A stretch of 64,000 bases of DNA from Tanytarsus gracilentus (taxonomy: Eukaryota > Arthropoda > Insecta > Diptera > Chironomidae), in contig JAXRKN010000045.1 in assembly GCA_038502055.1 (NCBI GenBank), forward strand, positions 8,173,501 to 8,237,500, read 5' to 3'. This document shows, piece by piece, positions 38,601-51,400 of this stretch (positions within the stretch are counted from its first letter, which is position 1; every line of letters starts with the position of its first letter). The position numbers were made by a program, and so were the translations under genes. Under the pieces are notes generated by a model, which was not told the origin of the DNA, did no database searches, and saw nothing but the letters and a program-made list of their open reading frames with translations.

Positions 38601-40218
38601 GTTCGATATAAATTTTCTTCCTCAAATTCTTATAGAGCATAAATAATGCGAATCGGGTGGAGATTAACTGAAATCAGAGTGGAGGGATGCTGAAAATATT
38701 TTTTAAATGATCCATTGTCTTCATACAATTTGATCCTCCTCGTTTTGTAAAATTTGAGCATATCGAAAATGAATATTTGACATTGGTAAGGTCACATTAT
38801 GTTACATAATCTATGTATGAAATTTTTTTTGAGTTTTAAACAAATTTTTTGGTTTCGAATTTTGGATTTTTTGGCCTCCGATTTTAAAATATATTCTTTT
38901 TAGTCTTAAAAGACGCTACCCGTATTTAAGTATGTTAATCTCTACAACATGTTGCAACATAATCCTTCATTTTTATTTGTTAATTTTCTACATTTATTTC
39001 ATTTTTGATCCAATAATAAAATTTGTAATTCAAAATAATTTTTTAACAGGTTTTTTACTTCGAAAAATTTTTCTAACGTTTATTTTTCACAAATAAACTT
39101 TAAAGTTTTCTTACTCTTTAAAATATTTTTTCCACAAAATTTATTCTGTTCTTCATCCTAATTTTTTTAGCGCTTTTACTTTATTCTCGTCCAACAGCAC
39201 GGTATGAGCTTTTAGCAGGAAAAATCTAGTTTTGACCTTAACCTACACACTTTTTAACACTCTACATATTTTATACCAATTTTATGTGACTTTATGATTT
39301 ACGTTTTTCTTCTTAAAAATGGTTCTTCGATCGATTTTTGCCTATGACTCAAATCCTCACATACACAATTTTTTTCTCATCTTTTTCCGCTTTCAACAAA
39401 CAAATTTATTTGAATAAATTTTCTTCTAACGAAGAGATTTTTAAGAGATTTGATTCAAGAATTATGTTTATCTTTGCGTCGATATCTCATGAAAATTCCG
39501 AAATCTCGAATATATTAAGGTAGGAAATGAGAAACGTGCGCATAGAATTTTTATGTTGAAAAATCAAAATCTCAACAATTCTTAGAGTTTTTACGAGAAC
39601 CTCAATCTAAATCGAATTTTAAAATAATTTTCCGCACATGTTTAATTGAAAATCGGGTATGTAATCGAGGGATGGATAATGTTAGTGATTTACAATTTAA
39701 AATTGATACCCCGTGGGTTGGCGATGGAAAGAATAATGAAGAAGTCGATTGGAAACCCTTTTTTGTTTTTTTCTATCTCACTAAATGTTGTCCCTTTTTC
39801 CTAATTTTATGCAGACAAAATAAAAAGTTTTTTCGAATTTTATAACATTGTCTCGTGCTGTGTTGAAAGTTTTCCTTTTCTTCTATGTGATCTAAATTTC
39901 AAATGTGATTTTTTCCTACCAAAAGTCAACGAATATCAAAAATGCTTAAAGGGTTCACAAATTTTATTGCTAATTTTTTAGCAATGATTTTATTTATAAA
40001 ATCTTCAAGATATGAAAAAATTCTAATGCAAATTAATTTCGTGGACATGATTTTTCAGTGTCCATAAAATACAAAATTAATTTTATCAAATTCTTCAATT
40101 AAATTCGTTTCAGCTCAAAGTTAAAGTTTTTTTTATGATTAAAAAATCCCGAAACGCGTTTCAAATTTTTGGCACTTTGGCCATTGATTGTATTCAAATT
40201 TTCAAGTAGATGAAAAGT
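35601..40218. other. Intergenic span, no confirmed gene
   Basis: AT-rich sequence between the ZC2HC1 gene and the PH-domain gene. One candidate terminal exon (37926-38050, minus) is listed separately. A short open segment at about 36123-36230 is bounded on the minus strand by AG and GT but joins nothing. Otherwise I see nothing beyond homopolymer runs. Confidence 0.45.
37926..38050 (-). other. Candidate orphan terminal exon with membrane segment
   Basis: After a good minus-strand acceptor (a pyrimidine tract ending CCAAG) the frame reads VDPEFFDILFLRFSSIMAW, then MTIQCFVIAIVGVQMANLI, then RFH and a stop. The hydrophobic stretch would span a membrane once. No partner exon or start was found, and the opposite strand of the same stretch is also open, so this may be chance. 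Confidence 0.2.
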
Positions 40219-43200
40219 TTAAAATATAAAATCTCCACAATCGACAGCATAATCATAATCCTCTGCCGCAATATCGTCAAGAGCACCCGCACTTGCTTCA
40301 TTGCCGTATGAAGAGGATTGATGATGATGCCCATGCGATGTGGATTCAGCATGTGCTGCACCATGATCACCATAGTCATTATACATATCATACGCTTCAA
40401 TCATGTTCGATGTATCGGTTGTCGGTAGCGCGTGCAGCACAATCGAGTCGTCACATTGTGACCATATTAACGAGCCATTCCACATGCCATTTGGTAGAGT
40501 AACCCAACCAATACCGTGTCCTTTGTTAAATTGATTGTTATAAGATTCGAAGAAGTAAAAAGGAACATTACAACTCACCCCAGGGAATTGTGTAGCAAAG
40601 AGTGCCTTTATGTGCTGGATTTTTCTTAATTATCGCCACTGGTGTTCGTCCCTTGATTCTAATCGCACTTGGAGAGTATCTCTCCTCCTTCTTACGCATT
40701 AAAACTTCGGTATTTGATGACGCTTTTCGTGGGATAAAGAGAACATTTAAGACTCTTTATGGAATGTCATTTAAAGACGTGATACTTACGTCTAATTCTA
40801 ACCATCGGTCTTCTCAGCACACCCAAATTTGGCTTCTCCAATATCAACTCAATTTGTGGAGCAGGTGGAAGCTAATGGAGAAAAAGAAGTGTCGTTAAAA
40901 TTTTTTGGCAGTTGATTTTGAGTTTTAAAAAAAATATTAAAAATTTAAAAAAATCCTTTTTATTTTTAGAGAAAATATTAAAATTGAAGTTCTAAAAGTT
41001 TGTTGTACTAATAGATGTAAAACATACATTCTCATTTCGTGTAAAAAATGTTAGTTTGTAAAAAAATATTTGTTCGACGATCTACTCGAAAATGATAATC
41101 ATGAAATTTTTTTGTGAGTATAAAAAAGAAGGGAAAATCTTCTCGTAAAATGACCATCAAATTTCAATTAATCCCTCTTTCGAATTCAAGTCTCTTAAGT
41201 TTTTATGAACTAACTTATCATGACTCAATAAAAAAAGTTTACTAAGATGATGAGCAAGCTTTTAATATTGAAAAACGAAAAAAAGGCATCTTAATAATTT
41301 GGCAGCTATTCAATGCTTTCAGTAACATTAAAAAGGAAGAGCTTTTCCTCTTGACCCTTTTTTCTATTGTTACCCATCCACACAATAAACTCAATCGAGA
41401 AAAACTTACAGTTTTTGAAATTGCTGTAATCCACTCGCTGAGTTTTCATTTTTTTTTTGAGAGCAGAAAAAGGAAATGAAAATTTAATCATAATTAGAGC
41501 GTCCGAAAAACTTCTTGATTAAATTTGTGAAAGTCTTAAAAAATTTATTCAATTATATTTGCGAAACAATCTTGCCTCACCTTACTTCGTGTTCTGTTTG
41601 CGCGAGCATCCAACAAACTTTAGAGCGTTTTCTAGTTGAACCTAATGCAATTAATTGTGACATGGAGCAGCCTTCCGGAAGTTGAGGTCTTCTTGGAATT
41701 TGTCCGGTCCATGTCGATATCGCCAGCATTTCTGGTGCTTCTTTAACAAGAGTTTTTCCATTTGGTGACGAACGACCGGGTTCCTAGTTGCGAATTAAAT
41801 TCTTTTAAAAAATGAACTTTTTTCAATCATAAAAGTTTTAGTTCCCCTTGGGTTGAACGACAAAATCGCTCAGACTGAAAAGTTTGCAAATAATCTTCTT
41901 CATTGATCAGAAAGAAAAATATTTTAATTAGTTTCAAAGAATTTTTTTTTGACAAACAGGGTCATTAATATTGAATGGCATTAAAACTTTTCTTGGAGTC
42001 TTTGGAAAATTTAAGAGTCAAAACTGACAAGACATTCTTTAGTTGACATTATGAGAGAAATATCTCCTTTTGTTGTCGTCATTAGGGAGCTTAAAAGCAT
42101 TTTTCGTAAGCATTTTCTCTCTCTTAGAGCGACAGCCATCACCCACGGTTAACTGATAAGGAAAATTTGCGTTAATTAATGAATCAATTATTTATGCTTA
42201 CAGTGAACCATGCCATTGTACTATCGTCGTATAGCACAACCCATTCTTCACACCACGTATTCCAAAGGATTTGCTCTGCGTTAATGAAGAAGAGAATAAA
42301 GAGAAAAATATAATCAGATCGTTCTTGAGAGTTTCTGCGTTGACAAAATTTGTGATAATTATGTATTAAAAATGTGCATAAATGAGTGTGTTTAAAAAAG
42401 TACTTTAACCTTCGACTTGTAAAGTCAAATCTTAACAAGAGACTTATAAGCTCTATCAGCTTTAAGTTCTTGAGGAGAATCGATAACATCACAATTTCCA
42501 AATTCTTTATATTCTCAAGTATTTTCCTCTTTTTTGAGAGTTGTTGAACAAAGTACTTTTCAAGGATGGGAAACGGAATTTATTTTTATATTAAAAATAA
42601 TTTAACTTTATTAATTCATGAAACTTAAAAAAAATTCAATCCAAAGTTACCATCCACTGACTTTATTGATTCCATTTCACTTAACCAGAATTTTGTACCT
42701 CTAATATTGAATTTCACATCTTTATTATGGATCAACGTTAGATTCACATGACGATAACAGAGTAGAAAATTCAATTTACATTAAGGTAAGCATCACACAC
42801 GCCGTTTCCATACCTTCGAATCAGACAGCTAGGATGTGACCGTCGAACAGGAAAATTTCAAATGCAATTAGTGTGGGAATTTGAGCGAGTGGAAAGTGAA
42901 TTAAATTTTTCCCGTTCATTAGCCGCATAACCATCAAATATTGCTGATTGTAAATGAAAGCTTCATTTTTAATGTAAACAAGAGAAAGTCTCGTGTAAAA
43001 ATGCCCATATTTCTCACTAAACCTACTCATATGTGGAAGGTCAAATTCCAAATTAATGTGGCTAATTCACTTATACAGAAAAGCTCCTTTTTTATATCTC
43101 GTGATTTAATTTATTGCTCACTCATGTTGGACTCAAATTTTACTACTCATCTCATTAGAGTGAACGTGTTCTTCTTGAAAGCTCTCATTTGACCGGATTG

Positions 43201-43521
43201 TCTCATGACAGCAATAAGTAATTCACTTTTATTAAGGATTCGTGAGGATTTTTTCATTAAAAGGCATTGAAACATAACAAATGCATTTGTGTCCTATCAA
43301 AAACTTATGTCAAATTATTTATTTATTATGAAAAAAACTAAACATCAAAAAATGATGGACAACTTTTGGGCTCGAGATGAAGTGAAAAAGTTTTCCTTTT
43401 AAACGCACCATTTACGCAGACTGTCATCCACAGGAGGAGACTTGAGAAAAAGTTGAACATGTATCACACTTACTTTTGTAACGCAGCAGATATCCACCCT
43501 TAATTTGTTTGGCTCCACTTG
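40219..43521 (-). CDS. PH-domain protein of unknown family (5' incomplete)
   Basis: Seven minus-strand exons join in matching phase: 43521-43474, 42275-42202, 41783-41581, 41437-41410, 40871-40790, 40722-40579 and 40520-40219. They give 292 aa plus an upstream partial codon. The first four encode a PH domain: KGGYLLRYKK (strand 1), ILWNTWCEEWVVLYDDSTMA (strands 2-3), a middle block with WTGQIPRRPQLPEGC, and the C-terminal helix EHEVSEWITAISKT with its invariant Trp. PH domains usually bind phosphoinositides or proteins at membranes. The remaining ~180 residues contain a basic stretch (VLMRKKEERY), the segment GHGIGWVTLPNGMWNGSLIW and a His/Asp/Tyr-rich tail ending VDCGDFIF. I do not recognise this part. 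The start codon exon was not found; the first exon needs an upstream exon ending in phase 1. Confidence 0.75.
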
Positions 43522-46500
43522 CTGCATAAAAGAATGAAAGAGAAAAGAATATAATTGGATTAATTGGTTTCGTACATACGAAGAAAAAGTTTCAACATCA
43601 AAAGACAAAATAATAAGGAACAAGTAAGAAGAAATATGATAGAGTGCAAGTGACAAACTTATCACCGACTTTATGGTATGAATGATGTCGAGAGAGCAAT
43701 GGTGAAATTATTATGAAGCTTTTCTTATTTTATTAAAGCTTTTTGTTCTTGATTTAAAAATTAAAAAAGTTAATTTCAATATTTTTAAAGTCTTAAGAGA
43801 AAGTTCATAAAAAAATAATTAATCAAAGTTTTTAATCAAAGCAATCCAAAGTGTTTCAATAATTAATTTTAATTGCGTCAAGTTTAGTTTAATAAAGAAT
43901 AAAAATTAGAACACAAAAGTTAAAACTTTCATTAAAAGCTTTTTCAACCCTTTTAGAAAAAAGCTTTTAAAACTTCAAAATTAATTTTTTGTTCATTAAA
44001 AAGCTTTCAAGTAACTTTCACATGACCTAGATTTGTTCATTTGTCAATCTCACTCTCGCATTTCGGAGAAGAATCGCAATGCAAACAAAAAACTAGAGCA
44101 GAGCAATGGCATCTATCCTTTCATACAACAATTTTTATAATGTCAAGAGAATGAACGAGTGAGATGGAGAAAAATGCAACGACATGAAAAAGCTTTTCCG
44201 TTCTCATTTGCATTATTTTTTAACACAATCATTGTTCATGATTTCAATTCATTGTTTGAGGGAGTTACGTGTAGGTATGTAAGATTTCACTCAGCATTAG
44301 ATTTTGCTGTTTTCAGTTATAAAATTTAAATTTTTTTACCGCTCAACAAAATTTAAATTTTGCAAGAATTTTGGGACTTAATGCTTTTTAAATTATAAGC
44401 ACGTGAATTTCAAGGTCAGTACCTGTCATTCTTCTTGAAAGATAAATCACCTTTTCATTTCTCTTCTAGGCTTGAACTTTTTTTTGGGGATCCTACTTCC
44501 TTTTCTTTTCTAACCGACACATTGAATCATTTCTTTAATGTGCCTTTATATGCTCGATGTGAAACCACACCTTTTCTATATCAGAAACTTACCACATTGA
44601 GAGTGATGAAATTGTTGCTGTTCTTCAGCTTGCTGGCATGAGCGTGGTGTGAAATTGGGACACAGCGAAAACATTTCTCTATTCAATTTTAAATCGCTTT
44701 AAGATGAGACGAAGCACAGTGAGCATACGTAGAGTGTCACTTTCAGATAATATCCGACAAATAGAATTTTCCTCCAGAGAGAGAAAAAATTTCCTCAATA
44801 ATATGCAAATGACAATTTATTACGTAAAAGCGTGGCGATGAAAATGTGATGCGATATTAAAAAGGGGGAAAAGAGAATTTTCTAAGACACACGAGGCATA
44901 AAAAAATTACAATGTGACTAAAATGGCAATATTGTTGTTTGTCAAGTCGATGCGTGTCTTAATAATTTATTTGTTGTTTATTTCTTGAGAGCGGACACAC
45001 TTTAAGGCTCTTCTTATTTTTCTGCTGGTGTGATTTTCGTCTCCACCCTTAATTCCTCCGACGATGAAGCGAAAAATTAATTTTGAACACGCAAAATTCT
45101 TTTCTCTCCCTTTAGCACTTCCACAGTAGATTAAGCGACTTATATTTCTTTTAATCCAAAATGAATTTTAATCACTTTTAATTAATCAATTGATATTTTC
45201 TCTTATCATTCACGAAATCATCTTCTTCGGGTCATTCGAGTGATTATATGCCAAATGAAGTGGAAAAATTGATAATTTTCTCTTTTCACTTCCTTAAAAC
45301 CGGTTAGAGAGGAAAATGTTTTCTCCGTTCGCTCGCACCAACTGCACAAATGTTTCTGAACTTGGAGTAAGCTCGCACTCACAGAATCCGCTCTTCGGCT
45401 TTTCGGCGATATCATGACGAGCCGAATGGAGAAAATTTTATGAAAGAAAATATTTTTCCCCTCAAAATTTCCCCAATTTTCATTCATTCTTTTTCGTAAA
45501 GGATATTTTCATGAAAGCTCCGAAGCTCGAAAGCTTACGACATGTTACAGCAAGAGAGCTTTTACGAAAAATAAAATAATGTCGGACATGAGCACTGCGA
45601 TCCTGTTTCAAAATTTCAAAGCAACGGAGAGAAAAAAAAATTATTTCAAATCGCACTTGAAAAACTTGCACGCCTGGTGGTTTTCTAATATCAATTCTGT
45701 TAAGATGGTTGCGCTATCATGGACTTTCTGTTGCGGTGGGTAATGGAAGACATAAACTTTTTCTCTTTATCCCTTAACGCTTTTAGAAATCTTTTCAACC
45801 CTTATTCCTGGGAAATTCATAAATATTTGAGATTTATATCGAAAAAAGTTCATTCATCCATAAAAGCCGCAAAAAAATTAAGCAAAAATAGAAAATTTAG
45901 GTGAAAGATTTTTTCTGTACGCACATGATAAAAAAATTAAGAGGCTTCAACTGCTCACAGCGCCTGGTTGTTGGTGCCTGAAATGAAAGCTTTCTCTCTC
46001 CATTTTTTTCTCGCTCACTCTGCTCCTCGTAAAATATACACACGATAGCGATCGAAGAAAAGTATGGAAAAAAGAAAATGCTCGCTTTGAAATTGAAAAA
46101 GTTTTTTTGTATATACGTACACGAAGAGTGTGCTGCTTTTGGCTCTTAGCAGCCTGGTATTTGAAAGCATAGTCGTGGGAACTACCGAAAAAAAATAATC
46201 CAAAGCACTAATGCTGCGATTGGATTAAGGGGATTATCATTTATTGTTTTATTTATAGAATCGTTTATAAGTGAATTTGAAAAATTGTTGAAATATTTTT
46301 TTGAATAATGAAAAGATTTCTAAAAAATGAATTTTTTAAAATGATTAAAAATTTAATTAAATTAACTAATTAGAAGAAATCTCGTGACTTTGTCACATTT
46401 ATTTTCAGGGTTAACTAATTAATTTTTTCTTGTTAAAATTTTAAAATTTATTTTTCTATAATTTGACATAAAAATTCTCAAAAATGAATGCAATTAAATT

Positions 46501-48485
46501 TTATTAATTTTTCAAAATATTTCATATCTGATTTGATAATTTTTTCAACACATGCGTGACAATTTTAAATTATTTTTTAATTTCAATTTCAAACGTAACG
46601 TTTTTTTACGATGAAAAGAGTGAAGGTCATGTCTGATGTCATAGACATACATAAATCCTCGACACCCACAAAAAGTCAGAGTTACAAATATTCCTCATTA
46701 ATTTACAGATATTCATTCAAGCTTTTTTCTAACTTTTCAAAGCTTAAAACAATTCAATTCTTTTTTCTCCGTAACTCAACTGAAAAAGCTTTTTAGACAA
46801 TCATCAAATTTATTTTTACCAATAAAACAAAGGTACAGGCGTTTTCAATAATTAATGATGTGAAAAGTGTAAGCTGTTGTTCATGCCACGATACCTAATT
46901 AAGCCGATTATAATGAGCGAGAAGTAGAACAATTAGAATGTGAATGACATCAACTTCATAAAAGATGTTTTCACAGCTAAGCGATAAAAATAATTTGCTC
47001 ATTCAAGAGGATTTCATAAGGACTCTTTGGAGAGCTTCAAATCACAACGAAGCTTATGATTCATAGGGAAAAGAGCATCTCATAAGTAAATTTTGCCACA
47101 CTATGGATGTCACCCCAAATCAAAAATTGTATAAACATTCGCATCCACTAAAAAGAAATTTCTTCTCCCCTCAAAAATTACATTCACATGCTTTGATTTC
47201 ATGTTGGGAATAATGTGAGTAGAAAAAGCACATGCGAAAGAGAGAGCGATGAGCGGGAAATGGGAAGAGTGCAATGTACATAAGAGAGAAAAAAAAATCG
47301 ATCGATAAATGACGTGCGCAAAAAGTTTCTCGAGTGTTGCTCGCGCCAAAACATCACTGGAAGTCCTTTAAAGCATCGCGTTTTTTAAAATCATTAAAAT
47401 AATGAATGAAATTTTAATGCAAATAATTACTAAAAAATTAATGAATTTAAATAATTTTAAATTCCTTTAAAAGATTTAAAAATCATAAAATATTTAACCG
47501 CGCATGTTTTTTCAATGTTTTAGTGAATGTTTTACTATAAACTTACAACACAACTTTTTTACGGTGTCCTTTCACGTCCTCCAGCTGAGCGTAGGAATCA
47601 ACGATGGTCTCGGTTGTAAAACATTGCCGAAAACATCATGCAATGGAAGGCCGACAAAAGATATGTGAGAGAAATTTTCTTCCAGAGTAAGTTTCGAGCA
47701 TTCGAGGAGTGAAGCTTTAAATGTAAGAGCTCCCAAATTTTCAGTGAAAATTGTTTCCAATTTTGTGAAAATTTAGTTAAATTTTAGAGAAAAAGAGAAT
47801 TTAAATTATTTAAAAGTGAAGAATTTTGCATGAGAAATTTGTTTAGTTGAAATTTTCATTGAATTTCGATGAATTTAAAACAAAAATCTTCATGAGTGAA
47901 AATTTTCGTGATGAAAAAAATCTAAATGGAAAGATGGATGCAAAAGAGAGAGAAAAGAAGAAAATTTTTCATACATGAAGTTTATCAGAAAATTACAAAA
48001 ATCATAAAACGATAAAAAAAAATGTTTTAAAAAATAAAAAAAATTAATTTTTAAATAATTTATTAATTTTCCCTTTAAAATTTTAGAAAATGCTAAAACA
48101 TGAGTAAAAAGTGAAAAACCATCGTGAAAACTATCCGAATCATGGCGTGAAAATGCGCCAAATTAGTGGAATCGATAAAATGTAATTAACGTTTCATTAA
48201 TGTCTGGAAAGTAAAATCAACTCAACGTGTCGAAAAAAATAAATCATTGTGCAAAAAAATAAGAAAATATAAAATATTTCTAATATCGATTAGAATAAAG
48301 ATTGCAGTGTGTTGTGTGGTGAAAGTAATAGGAAAAATACTATAAACTCTCTTTCTTATCATCATCGTGTGTGAGCGAATAAAAAATCACGCGAGAAAGA
48401 GAGAAAGCTTAAAAAAGAGAGAAATTTTACACACGGAAAAAAAGTTCCATACCAGCTGGGATATATGTATGAAAGGAAATCCAAA
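43522..48485. other. Non-coding span upstream of PH gene and neurexin
   Basis: It should hold the missing 5' exon(s) of the PH gene on the minus strand and the 5' UTR and promoter of neurexin on the plus strand (about 48100-48485). Splice-like islands exist on the minus strand at 45385-45420 (reading MISPKSRRADS before GTGAGT) and at 47547-47584, but their phases do not join the first PH exon directly, so I did not include them. Confidence 0.4.
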
Positions 48486-51400
48486 ATGGCGGACTTTGAT
48501 AATGTTCAATTACCCTCCAATTATCAGAGCACTCATAAAACGTCAATCGCATGCAAGCGACGAAGGCGAATAATCACTCAAAATGACAATGATACAGCAA
48601 TGTCGGCGCTAAAATATCAAAGGCCAAATAATAATCTTCACGATTCAGTATCACGACAAACTACAAGCATTAAATGTGTAAATAATACAAATACTAATAA
48701 TTGTCACATGAATCGTGGAATTGTGAGAAGAAAATGGATGAACTTTAGTTGTTATAAATCTAATAATTCCCTTAAGTTAGCGCTGTTAATACTGATCGGT
48801 TTACTATTAAAAATTAATCCATGCAGTGGCTTTGTATTAGACGGTTCTCAGAACTCTTATGCCCAGTTCCGTAAGTGGTATACTGGCTTGAACGGTACGC
48901 TCGAGTTAGAGTTTAAAACTGAAACGCCAAATGGCTTAGTGCTCTACACGGACGATGGAGGCACTTATGATTTTTTCGAGCTGAAACTTGTCGAGGGTGC
49001 ATTGAGATTGCGTTACAATCTCGGCGGCGGTGCACAAATTATCACAGTAGGAAGAGATTTACATGATGGACATTGGCATAAAGTTCAGGTGAGTTTTCGA
49101 CAGCAATTTTTATCATATTTTTAAAGCTAAACTTTGCACTGCAATTTTTCCTGACATGCATTATAAAATTTTATCAACAATGTCTTGAAAAATTAATTTT
49201 AAAAAATTTAAACTTTTTCGTGCTCGGAAAGCACTCACGTACATTTCAGTTCCCTAAAAGCTTTAGAATCTTCCGTCTATTGAAGCTTTTACGTTGAGTG
49301 CTCCATTCGATTTGTGTTTTATGTTTATTGTCGTTGCTAGATGGTGTGTCATAAACTTCAGCATCCACAGTCATTATTAGTCATGCGAAACGTTTCATTA
49401 ACTTTGTAACGCCAGCTTGCGCATCAATTTTATTTGCTATTTGATTATGCTCCTAATTGATTTTTTGTGAGCAATTTTATTCAACAGTGTTCAGCCCCCT
49501 TGTTGAAAAATTAATTTTTAATTCAATCATCAAAAAAAAAAATAATTTCAGCAATTCCATTTTTTTATGAAGACATTTATATCGTGACAACAAGTCGAAA
49601 GAAATTTTTGTTCACTTAAAAAAAACATTTTATGTCTTCTCATAACATCACCATTTACCGAGGCGCCGATTATTAAATTGGATTTTAATTTGATTTTAAT
49701 AAGTTTTTTCCTCATTTTACTCATGAATTTTCATGTTTCGCTGCGATATGATTAATAAAATTATATCAGGAATTTTTTTCCCTCATTCCCTTTTTCATCT
49801 CCGCACCCAGTCGTTCTCATCTTTTTTTTCAATTCAAACTCATGCTGCAATGGCTTGCCGCATACCACTCTCGTGTTGTACAAACATATACATACAAAGT
49901 GAGATGTTTCAATAATGATACTTTTCCTCTTCTCGCTTTGAAGCTTTCACAAGAGAGAGACAAAGTTTCTTTTGAATAAAAGAATAAGTAGAAGTGAATA
50001 CACAATAATCATATCAACTTCTTTAACTCAAGCATAGAAAAGCTCGTCACGTAATTATCATTTATGAGAAATTTTTCTTTCTCCGCTATTTTTTTTGCTT
50101 CGAAATTGTTATGCAGAGAGAAATGTTTCTTTAGATTACAATCTTGTTTGGCTTAAATTGTAGTTGAATTAAGTAAAATAATATTGAAAACTTTCAAAAT
50201 ATTTAACATGTACATGTTGCGTAGGTTTTAAAATATTTGTTAAGTTATGCATTTTAATACACAATTTTAAAAAATAAAAAATAAAATCCAAAAAATGCCA
50301 TTATAAATTTTTTTATGAACCAAACAGTACAAAATATTATTATTAAAAACTCTCATTCAAAGTTTATTTTGTCCCAACTCACCGCCCACAAAGCATTTTC
50401 ATGTCATTCGAAATTCAATCAATATCAATCATTTTTTTTGTGTGTGTGGACACGACAGTATCTCAATATAAATATTTTCTCGAGTGCAACACGTGTGTTA
50501 TGTGCTGAAAGTTGCCTCATTCTAAATAGAGTGAATGACAGGCGACAAACGCTCGAGTGAGAGCAATCTTACTTTTATTTTTCACCACGCAACAAATCCG
50601 CTGTGAAAAATGTCAACCGCCTCCAGTGTAGGCCGTTTTGTAGGATGACTGTTATCTAAACTCGTGAATCGTTAAAAAATAATTAACCTATAATAACGTA
50701 TAATTCACCTTTTCTTAATTTACATCCCACTGTGTTTTCTTACATTCAATTTTCAATCACGTTTCTCTCTTTAATTTAAGGATCTAACAGCACATAACGC
50801 GTGTAATAAAATAATTTCATAAAAAAATCATATTCGCATTTACTTTCTTCCTCAATTTCCGCTTCAACGGCAAATGGCAAAGGCAACGAAAATATTCAAG
50901 TCGTTTCAGTTCACGCTCCACTTCACATTTTCCCGTAAATTATATATTTTCTTTTCATGAAAAGCGTGCAAATGACTTTTGGAGATTAGACTATTCACAA
51001 TAATTGCCTTTTGGTCATATTGTTTTGAATTTCGAGAGTTTACTTTGAGTCTTGGCACATGCGCTGATGAGATCGATGAAATTGAGAAATGTTTTACGTA
51101 TTCGATGAAGAAAATTGAATAAATTTTGAAATAATTAATTTGAAATATGTTTGAACCTAAAATAATAACCTTTACTGAAAGATCTCAAAATTAATTAATT
51201 AAAAAAAAAGATTTTCATAACCTAAAGCTAATTACCAGCGGTTAAAAACCTTCAACATTAAAAAGTTCAAAGGTTGCAAAAAAGATTTTTACCTCATGGA
51301 TATTCAGAAAGTTTCTTCACCGCATTCACCAACCTCAAATTAAGGGTAATGTCATTTTCATTGTGTTTCAAGATATTTTTTCTAATTCTATCGCTATATT

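Noticed and set aside
45218..45487. 89-codon minus-strand frame, with MISPKSRRADS before a GTGAGT donor, considered as first exon of the PH gene
   Set aside because: The donor is in phase 0, while the first PH exon needs phase 1, and no bridging exon was found.
47547..47584. 38 bp exon-like island on the minus strand (LEDVKGHRKKVV)
   Set aside because: Weak acceptor and phase 2 at the donor, which does not fit the PH gene's first known exon.
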